This document shows, in pieces, positions 48,089-58,947 of a DNA stretch of 64,000 bases. The notes under the pieces were generated by a model. The model saw only the letters and a program-made list of their open reading frames with translations. It was not told the DNA's origin and did no database searches. Location: the NCBI RefSeq assembly GCF_000203815.1, contig NW_004457624.1, positions 1,054,001 to 1,118,000 on the forward strand, read 5' to 3'. Position 1 is the stretch's first letter. Each line of letters starts with the position of its first letter. The stretch is from Cavenderia fasciculata. Lineage: Eukaryota > Evosea > Eumycetozoa > Acytosteliales > Cavenderiaceae. The translations under genes and the position numbers were made by a program.

Positions 48089-51000
48089 ATGATAAGAGAC
48101 CATGTTGTCACCCAAGACAATAACGATAGTAGTAGCTATGAGGACAAGGTGACAGCACTAAAGAACAACGGCGACAATATACAACAACAACAAGGATCGA
48201 TTATAGTGGCAAGTCTTACCCCTACCCCTACAGCTACTATGCAGATAAACTCATCATCAGCTATTACAAATGGTGTTGAGTCATTAAATAATCATTCAAC
48301 TACAATAACAACAGATAATAATCAAAATAATAATCATAAAATGGATGTAGATTCTTCAACAATAGAACCAACTAAAACCTCAACATCGACGACTACAACA
48401 TCGACAACATCAACAACAACTGTAAATAGAAAAAAAGACCAACCAAAGAAGAGTAAAGTCAAGAAGGAAACAACAACAGCAACAACACCAAGTAAGAGTA
48501 AAAGTAAATCAAATTCTTCTGTACTCCCTTTGGTTATTAATCACACTGGGAAAGGCGAGACATCTACGTCTACAACAACAACCACGACCAAACCATCTGT
48601 GGTCTCACCATTGATATCGGCTTCAGTCTCTTATAGTGACACAGAGTCAGAGACTGATGATGATCAAGATGAACCAAAAGAGTAAGAGAAACAATAACAC
48701 ATGTTTATATGAATACGTACCCCTTTTTTCATTCAATGACTAACCTACAAGTGTCTCTCTCTTTTTTAATAGGTTGAATGGATTGGACCATTGGCGGAGA
48801 GACTATAATGAATTGAAATGGAGATCAAATTGGTTAAATCTTCAAATCAAAGATTTACAATATAACAACTATCTATGTGAACAATCATTTACAAAGTTGA
48901 GAAAAACAAAGCCAGTATGTTAGACGATACAATTTAACACGTGATACATACAATCAACAATTGATACTAATGATTTATTTATTAATTTAGAAAATAGATA
49001 TAGTTAAAACTAATCATCGTAATGATAATAATAGTATACAAGAAGAAGATGATGAAGATTTGAATGAATCATCAACATCGATTCGAACAACACCTTTGAA
49101 AATCATATCAAAGAAACCACGTAAACTACTAAAAAAACAAGTACCAACCATCACCAAGAAACAAATCAAAAAAGAATTTAATCAGCATCCTCTAAATACC
49201 ACCAAATGTAAATTCTATCAAGCTGATCAACTTCATCCTGGTACGTATGATACTATTGAAAAAAAGAGACATTTCATACTTATTTTGATTATTTATTCAA
49301 TTTAGGAGAATCAATTCAAAAAGAGAAAAAGATTATTACAAGACCCAAAAAATTTGATATCACAAAAGACAAGAGATTTCAATTTTATGACAAGGATGAT
49401 CAAGAGATTAATATAGAAGATATTTTTGAACCACCAGCAACGCCACCTCCACCATCACCATCACCAGCAGCACTTGAACATCATGACATTATCGATAATG
49501 GACAAAAGATTAATGGAACCGAAAATAATCTATTACTACACGATAGCACCAGTACTCAACATGTTGATGAAAAGGATAAAGAAAAGGAAAAAGAAAAACC
49601 AACACCAAAACAAAAAAGAGTGTCATCAAGAAACAAAACGGCAACAACAACAACAACAACAACATCATCACCTATTATATTACAACTTGAAGGTATTGAT
49701 CAATTTAAAACTGCACCTGTTACACCACCAAATGAAACTCTTTTATCGACGACAACTATAGTGTCTACAGAACAAGATTCCCTTTCCCTTGGATCAACTG
49801 TGGTGACTACTATGGATTCAGAACAAAATGGTTTTGATGCTGCCACAGCAGCTGCTGCATTACAAGAAATAGACATGACCTCTTCAACAACACCACCTGT
49901 AAATACACCCAAAACAAGAAAAAAGAGAACAAGAAAATTTTCAGCAACACCAAAAAAAGAAAAAAAGAAACCAGTAGTGTCTGCAACAACAGCCTCGACC
50001 GCATCAACTACTACCACTGCTGCTGCAACCATGGAACTTTCTGCACCAAATACACCTACTCTATCAACAGCAGCACCCTCAACACCAAAGAGAACTAGAA
50101 CAAAAAAACTACCAAAAGTGGTGGTAGCGGATATGGATATTATCAAACCTGATCCCCAAGCCGAGGGATCAGTAGATAAACTTTTGGATACCACTACTTC
50201 TTCACAGAACCAACAAGAACAATCTCTAGCTTTGGTCGTATTGGAAGAGAAACAAAATTCTGAATTGACACTAGAAAATGGAGGAGGACAAGACAGTTAC
50301 CTTAGCGAAGATGAATATAGTAGTTATAGTTGCAGTTGTAGTGATTACAGTGGTGATAGTGGTAGTGACTATAGTAGTGGAGATGATGACAGTGATTTTA
50401 CCTTTAGCGATAGCGAAAGTCATCATCATCATCATCATATGGAAATTGGATCAGATGGAGGTAAAGGTGGAAAGACCTTGAAAAAGTCAAGAAGAAATAC
50501 TAGACTATCACAGAAAAAGGGAGACATTAATGACATTTATATACCTCTTGTTGGATCAAACTTTTCGATTCCAGTCTTGCAATACAGAGAAATTGTTACA
50601 CCTGAATGGAGAGAAGTCACAGCAGGTGATATAAAACAACAATCTGATATGACAATGCCATCTCCATTATTATTGGCAGGTAGTAAATCAAATGGTACAA
50701 CAATTGTCAGTGGCGGTGCCACCTCCTCTACCACTACTTCTTTGACCACGACGACGACGACAATGACCACCAATTCACTTGATCATATTGGATTACATCA
50801 AGCACCTATACCACCAAATCCACTTTCACTTGCCAATAACAAGACATCGTCATTGCCACCAACTCCACTTTTGGAAAAGACTAGTCTCCTCCTAACACCC
50901 TCTTCAACTCCAACACTTGGTGAATCTCAATTGGATGAAGCACACTTTATACACATTGACGAAGGAATTGTCATCAATGAATCATTCACAACCACCACCT

Positions 51001-52217
51001 ACAAATCTATGGACCCAGTTTCTAAATTCTCACAAATCATTGATGACCCCATCATAAAGATGAATCTAGACGGCAACGACGGAGGCGTCGACGCCAACAG
51101 CAAGGAAATGGGTGAGTCGTCAGGTGACGAAGACACTGATGATGAAAGCTATGCAAGATTTCACGCAGTACACGAGATTGAAGAGAAAAAGAGATACTTT
51201 ACCTATATTGAAGAAGGAAAAAAGAGAAAGGACAAACGAGAATTCAATCTATCGGTCGAAGAACTCTTACCATCTTATAAATTTAACAAAAAAGAGATTA
51301 AACTTTTGGGGCCTACATGGAATGGATCGACAGAAATCATTATAAAGAAGCATCGACATCGTCATCATCATCATCATCATCGTCATCGATCAGGTGATAA
51401 TCATCCTCATCATCAAGAGAAAAAAAGGCGCTATATACCACCAAAGAATAGTATAGATGCCATGTTGCTTGATGAAAATGGTGCAGATGTTGAAGACAAT
51501 GTAGTATCAAGAAGAAAAAAGAGACAACCACCACTTCCATTGCACAAGAGTATGGGTGGTATCAGATCACAAAGAAAAACTCCATCCAAAAGACTACTAT
51601 CAAAGAGTAGTGGATCATTACCAACAAAAAGAGGAAAGAAACGTTATCTTGATCAAGATGATGAATTTGAAGATGGTAGCAGCGGCGGCATCAATAATAA
51701 TAATACAAACAGATGGTGGATTGATAATACATTTGTTTGGGAACATGTAAATTTAAATAATCATTCAACAACAACAATAGATAACTTTGACAACATTATT
51801 AATCATCAAAATAATAATAATAATAATAATAATTTCATTAATCATGATAATAATAATAATAATAATGAAAACACAACAACCAGAACCCCTCTTATTTTAA
51901 AACTTAAAAGAACAAAATCAGAAGAATATGTAAAGAAACCTGATCCTGTTGAATTGAATCATGAAAAAGAGATAGATAATAATAATGGAATCAAAGAGGA
52001 AAAAGAAAATAACGGTCAAAACAATATTGATAATATTGAAGAAAAGAAATTACAAGAAGAAACTAATATTAATAACCAAATAGAACAAAAGAAATCAGAT
52101 GAAATGATTACTTTTGAAAACAATTTACATAACCAATGCGCAGGAAATGACTCTTTGGCTGGAAGTGGAAATGGTTTTTTAAATACAGAAAATAATATTG
52201 GAACTGGAACAACATAA
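48089..52217 (+). CDS. KANSL1-like (PEHE-type) chromatin scaffold protein
   Basis: Four exons (48089-48681, 48773-48914, 48991-49240, 49306-52217) encode 1298 residues. Exon 2 is an ordered helical segment (LDHWRRDYNELKWRSNWLNL, LQYNNYLCEQSFTKLR) like the coiled segment preceding the PEHE region in KANSL1 relatives. In exon 4, DINDIYIPLVGSNFSIPVLQ followed by YREIVTPEWREV closely recalls the plant KANSL1-like pattern (IPxSxx...LxYKEIxTPxWR). Further on, YARFHAVHEIEEKKRYFTYI matches the D-x-x-(Y/F)-x-x-x-H-x-x-x-E-x-x-E-(R/K) region. KANSL1/NSL1 scaffolds the MOF (H4K16 acetyltransferase) NSL complex through its PEHE domain. The rest is disordered Thr/Ser/Asn/Gln, with acidic runs, a Ser/Tyr/Asp block near 50300-50410, and His runs at 50415 and 51360. 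MSL1-type assignment is less likely because of the TPxWR form. Confidence 0.75.
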
Positions 52218-52273
52218 ACCTTTTTTTTTTACACAAATAAAACTTTTACTTGATACATTATTTATTAATAGTT

Positions 52274-55039
52274 TTAATCAGCAGCAGCAAAGGTTATACG
52301 GAGAAAGAATTTTTTGATTGCACTTTGGTCTTTGATTAATTTAATCTTTTTAAGGTACACTGTCATTTCATTCACCTCGGTGTTGTTTGGTAAGAGCGCG
52401 TAATCGTAATATCCTCTGATTGTTTTAACAACCTTTTTGTCAATCTTTTTGGCCTTTGAATCGACGGTTAATTTTCCTTGGGATAACTTGATGACTAGGT
52501 AACGCAACATATCGACATTGTTTGTTTCAATGGCTGCTCGAAGCAAGTTTTCCTTGTTTAATGATTTCTTTTTACTGTTTACAAAATGTTTGGTATCAAA
52601 TTGATGACTATTAAATTTGATATCGTCTGTCGATGATGTTAGAGATGGTACCGTAGTAGTGGTAGTGGTAGTAGAGGATGAAGAAGAAGATGAAGAAGAA
52701 CTGTTTCCACTATTATTTCCGCTATTATTTGAGGATCCTGTACTTATAAACTCGGTTGATGTTGATGGAGAGAGACCGCCGCCACCTCCACCCAAACCAC
52801 TAAAAAGAGGATGCCATTCAAAATAATAATCTAAAATATGTTGATGACTGAATCGAATGACAGGTTGCATAAGAATCATTTTAATAGACCTCGAGGCTTG
52901 GATTTTTTCACCAATGTATTCCATTATCTTTAAACGACCCATCCGTGAGGCAATGGCCATTACCTCTTCATATCCTTTGTTTTTGTTGCTTGAAAAACGA
53001 TCAACCAACTCGAGGTACTGAATATCTCCAATTTCAGCAGCAACTCTCCAAGGTGAGCGACTCTGTATTTTTATCTTTGCCAAGCCATTATTTGCAGGGT
53101 CTGCAAAATTCGAGTGTATCTTGCCATTGAGTAAATCATCGACCATTCCCATGGAAGCATTCTTGAATATAATATCCATCCAAGGCTCTTCTATCAATTG
53201 TTCCGATTGTAAATAGGTCGCCATTTTACCACGATCGTCACTCCAACAAGCATCAATCACTCCAGAAGTGGCAGTCGCTCCAAACGACATTACATAATTC
53301 TTTGCCTTTTTAGATAATAGGTAATTGGTAAGATGTTTAAATCTAAGTGTACTACCTTGATCAATTTCCATCACCAATTTTATCATTTCCAATCCTATTC
53401 TTTTTTGTTTTTGTTTAATTGTTTTACTATTATTATTATTTTGATTATTTTGAGTATCTCTTTTTGAATGAATTAAAATGATATCTTGAGTTGAAAATGA
53501 ATCATTTTTAATTAAATGACTATGAATATATTTGGTCAATTCTATATCCGACCTAAGAATGGCACTATTCAAGTGTGTTTGTGAAAATATATTGTTGGGA
53601 CCATCATCTTCAAAATGTGACATTTCAAATTGTTTGAGACAGGGTGCTTGTTCGTAGAGCTCGATGGCACGAATCATCTGATTCATGGTACCATATTGAC
53701 TTATCTTTTCGGCAACCTCTTTTATACCATAGGTTGCCAATAAATAGTCCAAGAGGATAGTGTCTCCATCGACCAGACAATCATCCAAAAGAATATCGAG
53801 CTTTAACGATTTCTTTATAATGTTGTGCAAGTTTAAAAGTTCTTGTTGGGTAGGTGACAATGTTGAAAAGATGGGTACATCGTGTGCGAGTTGACGACAA
53901 GAGTGTTGGACAATATCGTCACTGCTTGTCCACACTGGTGGTGGAGTGTTGAGTTGAAACATGATTGGTATTTGAGAATGCATTAGCAATTGTGAAAGGA
54001 TGGAGAGTTGTCTTGGAATGGTGTGATGGTATCGAAGTAGACGAACATATGATAATGCCAAATCAATTGAAACGCTATTACTATTGATCAAACTAGTTTG
54101 ATTTGTTGTGCTACTACTATAATGTTGATTAAAAAGTGGTGCAATATCAACCACCTCACCTGCAATGAGACATGTAGCTTGTAATCCAATCGCTGATATG
54201 TGTCGATATATAGTTGGCGGCAGTACTGAATTACGTAGAACGTGTTTGAGGAGACTCTTTAAAATGGATGTGTCAGCATTACAGCTTATGGCACTGGCAA
54301 AAAGATACGACAACTCTTGATCAGTGTTGTGGTTGGTAATTGATGGATTGGTTGCAAACAACAACTCGACTACATCCAAATGACCGCATTGAACTGCATT
54401 CTTGAGTGCGTTGAATAACGAGGTTGCGTCGGGTTTGAGATTGTCAACTAGTGTCCTAACAATATCTAGTACACCCGCTTCGCACGCCGACATGATTACA
54501 TGTGGTCCTACAAACTTGCTAGCGTATCGGTTGTAGAGCAAAAAGAATAGATCGGCGTCAGTGTTGGTGGCCAGAAACTCTATGACACCGTCTTGGTCAA
54601 TAAAGAGTGGTCGGCCCGCCAACAGACGGTCTTTGAGCAGTCCATAATACCCATTGATCGATATCATCTCGAGTGAGAACCAGTCATCGTACGACTGACA
54701 ACTTGTGTATTTGAATCCTAGCTTGGACGGCTTTCTCTCCTCTGTATTGGACCTCTTCTTTTCTCGATGGCGTGGTTGTTGTTGGTTGGATTGATGGTGT
54801 TGTTGTTTGATGGCATGTCTTATCTGACACAATGGTAACTTGTATTGCACCTTGCAATACTTTAATATATTCTTGAATAATAATTTATTTTTAAATACAC
54901 TTGAAATGAAGATTATATTCTCTAAATTATTATTATTATTATGATTGTTATTATTATTTTCTATTTTAGTTTGTTTTTGTTGTAGTTCTTGTTCTTGTTC
55001 TTGGTTATTATTTTTATTGTTGTTGTTGATGGTGTTCAT
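52274..55039 (-). CDS. Ankyrin-repeat-type dictyostelid protein
   Basis: Single-exon gene of 921 residues, ending 56 bp from the stop of the convergent PEHE gene. After an Asn/Gln-rich head comes a short helical motif (FISSVFKNKLLFKNILKYCK) typical of the start of many dictyostelid ankyrin and F-box-like family proteins. Diverged ankyrin-like repeats follow: VIMSACEAGVLDIVRTLVDN, LFNALKNAVQCGHLDVVELL, SAILRSDIELTKYIHSHL, WRVAAEIGDIQYLELVDRF, EEVMAIASRMGRLKIMEYIG, LLRAAIETNNVDMLRYLVIK. The pattern of helix pairs with A/G and L(V/L)xxL fits ankyrin, but most repeats lack the full TPLHxAA motif. These are usually protein-binding scaffolds; no catalytic domain is seen. The large expansions of such families in dictyostelids make orthology hard to judge. 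Confidence 0.75.
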   Translation of the reverse strand: MNTINNNNKNNNQEQEQELQQKQTKIENNNNNHNNNNNLENIIFISSVFKNKLLFKNILKYCKVQYKLPLCQIRHAIKQQHHQSNQQQPRHREKKRSNTEERKPSKLGFKYTSCQSYDDWFSLEMISINGYYGLLKDRLLAGRPLFIDQDGVIEFLATNTDADLFFLLYNRYASKFVGPHVIMSACEAGVLDIVRTLVDNLKPDATSLFNALKNAVQCGHLDVVELLFATNPSITNHNTDQELSYLFASAISCNADTSILKSLLKHVLRNSVLPPTIYRHISAIGLQATCLIAGEVVDIAPLFNQHYSSSTTNQTSLINSNSVSIDLALSYVRLLRYHHTIPRQLSILSQLLMHSQIPIMFQLNTPPPVWTSSDDIVQHSCRQLAHDVPIFSTLSPTQQELLNLHNIIKKSLKLDILLDDCLVDGDTILLDYLLATYGIKEVAEKISQYGTMNQMIRAIELYEQAPCLKQFEMSHFEDDGPNNIFSQTHLNSAILRSDIELTKYIHSHLIKNDSFSTQDIILIHSKRDTQNNQNNNNSKTIKQKQKRIGLEMIKLVMEIDQGSTLRFKHLTNYLLSKKAKNYVMSFGATATSGVIDACWSDDRGKMATYLQSEQLIEEPWMDIIFKNASMGMVDDLLNGKIHSNFADPANNGLAKIKIQSRSPWRVAAEIGDIQYLELVDRFSSNKNKGYEEVMAIASRMGRLKIMEYIGEKIQASRSIKMILMQPVIRFSHQHILDYYFEWHPLFSGLGGGGGGLSPSTSTEFISTGSSNNSGNNSGNSSSSSSSSSSTTTTTTTVPSLTSSTDDIKFNSHQFDTKHFVNSKKKSLNKENLLRAAIETNNVDMLRYLVIKLSQGKLTVDSKAKKIDKKVVKTIRGYYDYALLPNNTEVNEMTVYLKKIKLIKDQSAIKKFFLRITFAAAD

Positions 55040-55731
55040 TGTTTATAATTAAATAAATAACTACTACTACTAAATACTAACTAACTAAAGAAGAGGATGA
55101 TAAGATATAATGTACAAGCTAGCGTAGTGTTTGACCTAACCTTCAAACGATAACGTGTTATTTAAACATAACAAATAATAATAATACAAAAGAAGAGAGA
55201 GAGGATTATGTACAAACAGACAGACACAGAGAGAGAGAAAGAACGTCGGTTGGTTGAAACAGTTAATCTCTTTGTTGTCTCTGATGATCTTTTGTGTGCA
55301 TAGTTAAGCTTTGACCAATTGTCATTGCAGCTGCAACGATAGACAGATGAGCAGAAGAGAGAGAAAAGAAGGGGTTGATTCAAAGGTTCGAAGCGACGTT
55401 GACGAGATTGAAATCCGCAAGAGGTGGAACAGCCGACAGAGGGTTCTGATTGGAAGATAAAACTAAAAACAAAAACATAACCTGCAAAGGCGAAAACCCT
55501 CAATCAACATTGGGTACACGAATGACATCAACAAAAAACCCATCAAGGACCGATTCCCTCCCATCACCAACCCTCCATACATATTTTTTTATCGTCATTT
55601 TTTAAAATATCTCTTCTATCTTTCTTTTTAAGGTAGAAAATACTACATAAATAGTAATTGTATTTAGTTTTGTTGTTAATTTATTGTTTGTTTGCGTGTT
55701 TATTAGTTAGTTAGTTTGTTGTTTAGTTTAT
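55040..55731. other. Intergenic region upstream of ankyrin-type gene and downstream of NmrA copy 1
   Basis: About 690 bp. The stretch 55200-55510 is less AT-rich than usual for noncoding DNA here. It contains purine-rich GAGAGAGA blocks and an open minus-strand frame (55162-55503) with no ATG and a Ser/Cys/Phe-rich product that I do not consider coding. It could harbour a 5' untranslated exon of the ankyrin gene or a noncoding RNA. 55560-55731 is ordinary AT-rich 3' DNA. Confidence 0.4.
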
Positions 55732-56747
55732 TTATTGTAAGTTATCATAATATTTGTTATTGTTGAGATATTCATCAAAGGTTGTAAGTTTTGTCAATTT
55801 TGGAGCAATGGTTGTATCTTGACCTGGGAAGGCACCATGCTTGTTGTAGAATGAAAACATGTGAGCAAATTCCTCTGCGCCAGGGAAACCAAACTTGGCG
55901 AATACTTCTGGTGGGACATAGTTGTATTTGATAGTCTTGCCAGTGGCTTTTGAAATCTTGTCCACAATTTCTTGCATCTTTAATGGAGTGGTGAATGGGA
56001 TGGTAACACCAGCATACTTTTGCTTGTCGTTGAGGATAGCCTCTACGATTGGACCGACGTCGTTGACATCACCGATATCAAGTGGTACATTGGCTTCTTG
56101 TGGCATGGTAATAGTGTAATAGGTTCCATCGGCGCTCTTTGTGGGTGGGAAGTATGATTCGAAATTTTGATAGTAGAAAGGAACCAAGATAGTCGATAAG
56201 ACAAAGGCACCGTTCTTTGCTTTTTCCTCGGCATAGACCTTGATGTCATCCTTGAGGTCAAAGTGTGGTACTGGAATCTCACCCTTTGTAATCTTCTTGC
56301 ATGCTGATAATGAACTGAATACAAAGTGTTCAACTTTAGCTTTAACAGCTCCATCAACAACCCTATTAAAAATGAAAAAAATAAAAATAATTGTATTAGC
56401 ACACACCACACCACTACCACCATTTCTATAGTTACTGCTATTGTATTTGTTATGTGTACATACTTTTTACCAATATCAGCTTCAGCACCGAAATATGTAT
56501 AAAAATCAGTAACTAAAAAGAGTCCGTAGCTACCAGTAAGAGCTTTGGCAAAGTCGTCAACAGAGGCGGTTGTCATATCCAACTTGACCAACTCTACACC
56601 CTTCTTCTTAAGCTCTTGAGAAGCTGGTGAATCAGGGTTACGAGTGATAGCACGAAGCTTAAATTTCTTGCTCTTGGCTAATGTTTCAATGACAGCTCCA
56701 CCTTGCTTTCCAGTTGCACCAAATACTGTAATGATTTTATCTGACAT
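55732..56747 (-). CDS. NmrA-like NAD(P)-binding protein, tandem copy 1
   Basis: Two exons (56464-56747 and 55732-56362) encode 304 residues. The atypical short-chain dehydrogenase fold is shown by the N-terminal dinucleotide motif VFGATGKQGGAVIETL (GxxGxxG at about residues 9-16), then AITRNPDSPA (the Arg as in NADP-binding members) and KVEHFVFSSLSACKK. NmrA-like proteins (NmrA, HSCARG/NMRAL1) often sense NADPH/NADP+ rather than catalyse; the Tyr-x-x-x-Lys catalytic pair is not evident. The protein is nearly identical to copy 2 over exon 1 (one difference in 94 residues) but differs more in exon 2. It differs from copy 2 around the segment NFESYFPPTKSADGTYYTI and at the C-terminus (NNNKYYDNLQ). 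About 1.7 kb separates the two copies, and their upstream regions are also similar. Confidence 0.9.
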
Positions 56748-57104
56748 GATTTATAGTAGTTATTATTATTATTTATATGATAGAAATAGAAATTAGATTT
56801 ATAGTTTGTTTTATTTGATTTATAGTTTGTTTTATTTATTTGATTAATATGAATGAATGAAATAATGTGGTGTCTGATGCGAAATAAATAGTTGTTATGG
56901 TGGTGATTTGGTTTCCAGAATGTCACACGTCATTTTCGTTGGGAACCAGAACGCTCAGCTCAATTCCTCTTGCCACTTGTTTTTATGTTTTCATCGAGTT
57001 TTCAGAGTGGTTGACCTTTTATGTGTCATGAATTCCCTACTATTTTAATTATGATGATTTATCAGAATACAGAATCATTCTCAAAGAATAAGAATAGATT
57101 ATAT

Positions 57105-57307
57105 TAATAAATTGTTTTAAACATATCATTTATTTATTAATTTATTTATTTAATTATATTTTTTTTAGTATTATTAATTTATTATTCTTGTAAGTCTTTT
57201 AAGATTTGGGTGATCAATTCTTTGGTGTTGGGGTTATCAAAATACAGAATCATTTACAAAGATAGAATAAATTAATAAATAAATGATATGTTTAAAACAA
57301 TTTATTA
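57105..57307. repeat. Perfect 42-bp inverted repeat with 119-bp spacer
   Basis: Left arm 57105-57146 and right arm 57266-57307 are exact reverse complements over all 42 bases; the arms include AAACATATCATTTATTTATT and its complement. The match stops abruptly at both ends. The 119-bp loop carries the patatin 3' relic. Such a structure would fold as a long hairpin in RNA or single-stranded DNA. Confidence 0.95.
57182..57241 (-). pseudogene. Relic of a patatin-like gene 3' end
   Basis: Read on the minus strand this encodes DNPNTKELITQILKDLQE and a TAA stop, matching DNPNTKESVAQLLQVLQE near the C-terminus of the intact patatin gene (59015-58970 region). TTCTTTGGTGTTGGGGTTAT on the + strand is identical in both. 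Upstream of the Asp codon the match ends and sequence switches to spacer DNA (AATACAGAATCATTTACA), also found at 58837. So only the last ~18 codons remain, reading frame and stop intact but differing from the intact gene at several positions. Confidence 0.8.
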
Positions 57308-57431
57308 TTATATATAATTTATTATGTTAATGATGGTTACTTTTTGATAGATATTTATTAATTTTTATTTATTTAGTTTGGTTATTTTTTTGTTTGTTTT
57401 TGATAGTTTAGTTGGTTGGTTCAATATTTAT

Positions 57432-58468
57432 TTATTGTAAATTATATTTTGATTTGTTCTTGTTGAGATATTCATCAATGGTTGTAAGATGAGTTAACTT
57501 TGGAGCAATGGTTGTATCTTGACCTGGGAAAGCACCAAACTTGTTGTAGAATGCAAACATTGCAGCCAACTCCTCTGCGCCAGGGAAACCAAACTTGGCG
57601 AATACTTCTGATGGGACATAGTTGTATTTGACAGTCTTGCCAGTGGCCTTTGAAATCTTGTCTACAATTTCTTGCATCTTTAATGGAGTGGTGAATGGGA
57701 TGGAAGCACCAGCATACTTTTGCTTGTCGTTGAGGATAGCCTCTACGATTGGACCGATGTCGTTAATGTCACCAATATCAAGTGGAACATTGACTTCTTG
57801 TGGCATGGTGATCGAGTAGGTGCCATCATCATTCTTTTTGGGTGGGAAGAACCCTTCGAAATTTTGGAGATAGAATGGAGCCAAGACAGTCGATAAGACA
57901 AAGGCACCGTTCTTTGCTTTTTCCTCGGCATAGACCTTGATATCATCCTTGAGGTCAAAGTGTGGTACTGGAATCTCACCTTTACTAATCTTCTTGCATG
58001 CTGATAATGAACTGAATACAAAGTGTTCAACTTTAGCTTTAACAGCTCCATCAACAACCCTATTAAAAATGAAAAATAAAAATATTTGTATTAGCACACC
58101 GTTTTTCGAATCAGGTGATCTTCACCACACCACTACCACCATTTCTATAGCTACTACTATTGTTTATTTGTTATGTGTACATACTTTTTACCAATATCAG
58201 CTTCAGCACCGAAATATGTATAATAATCAGTAACTAAAAAGAGTCCGTAGCTACCAGTAAGAGCTTTGGCAAAGTCGTCAACAGAGGCGGTTGTCATATC
58301 CAACTTGACCAGCTCTACACCCTTCTTCTTAAGCTCTTGAGAAGCTGGTGAATCAGGGTTACGAGTGATAGCACGAAGCTTGAATTTCTTGCTCTTGGCT
58401 AATGTTTCAATGACAGCTCCACCTTGCTTTCCAGTTGCACCAAATACTGTAATGATTTTATCTGACAT
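57432..58468 (-). CDS. NmrA-like NAD(P)-binding protein, tandem copy 2
   Basis: Two exons (58185-58468 and 57432-58059) encode 303 residues. It is a tandem duplicate of the gene at 55732-56747 with the same dinucleotide-binding motif and the same intron position and phase. Exon 1 differs by a single residue (DYYTYF versus DFYTYF). Exon 2 differs at many sites, for example NFEGFFPPKKNDDGTYSI, EELAAMFAFYNKFG, and the end NKNKSKYNLQ, and is one residue shorter. The intron carries an extra segment of about 27 nt near 58100-58126 absent from copy 1. A role as a redox sensor or an atypical reductase is inferred from family only. Confidence 0.9.
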
Positions 58469-58947
58469 GATTAATAGTGTAGTAGTTATTATTATTTATA
58501 TGATAGAAATAGAAATTAGATTTATAGTTTGTTTTATTTATTTGATTAATATGAATGAATGAAATAATGTGGTGTCTGATGCGAAATAAATAGTTGTTGT
58601 TATGGTGGTGATTTGGTTTCCAGAATGTCTGATGCGAATTAAATAGTTGTTGTTTGAGTGGTTGATTCTGGAGATACACCTCATTTTCATTGTTGGGGGT
58701 GATTGGAACCAGAACACTCAGCTCAATTCCTCTTGCCCCTTGTTTTTATGTTTTCATCGAGTTTTCAGAGAGGTTGACCTTTTATGTCACATTCTCGACT
58801 AAAATCGATACTATTATAATTATGTTGATTTATCAGAATACAGAATCATTTACAGAATATAATAATTAATAAAAAAATTAATTTTTTTTTTATTTGTTGT
58901 TGTTATTATTAATACTATTATTATTTTTTAATATTAATTATTATTAC
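58469..58947. promoter_or_regulatory. NmrA copy 2 upstream region and patatin 3' region
   Basis: 479 bp. The part nearest the NmrA start (58469-58620) is almost identical to the corresponding region of copy 1, so both promoters probably behave alike. A short direct repeat (GTCTGATGCGAA followed by TAAATAGTTGTTGT) occurs at 58573 and 58627. CAGAATACAGAATCATTTACA at 58836 is the spacer motif found at the patatin relic junction. Confidence 0.6.

Larger units (their letters stand above)
56748..57431. other. Spacer between NmrA copies, rearranged
   Basis: Upstream DNA of NmrA copy 1 (56748-57060) closely matches 58469-58830 upstream of copy 2, with an internal 23-bp direct duplication of TTTATAGTTTGTTTTATTTGAT around 56799-56840. 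Beyond it lie the perfect inverted repeat and the patatin relic (separate entries), then AT-rich 3' DNA of NmrA copy 2. Confidence 0.7.

Noticed and set aside
55162-55503. 113-codon minus-strand open frame upstream of the ankyrin gene
   Set aside because: No ATG at its start, Ser/Phe/Cys-rich product built from CT repeats; kept only as an oddity of base composition.
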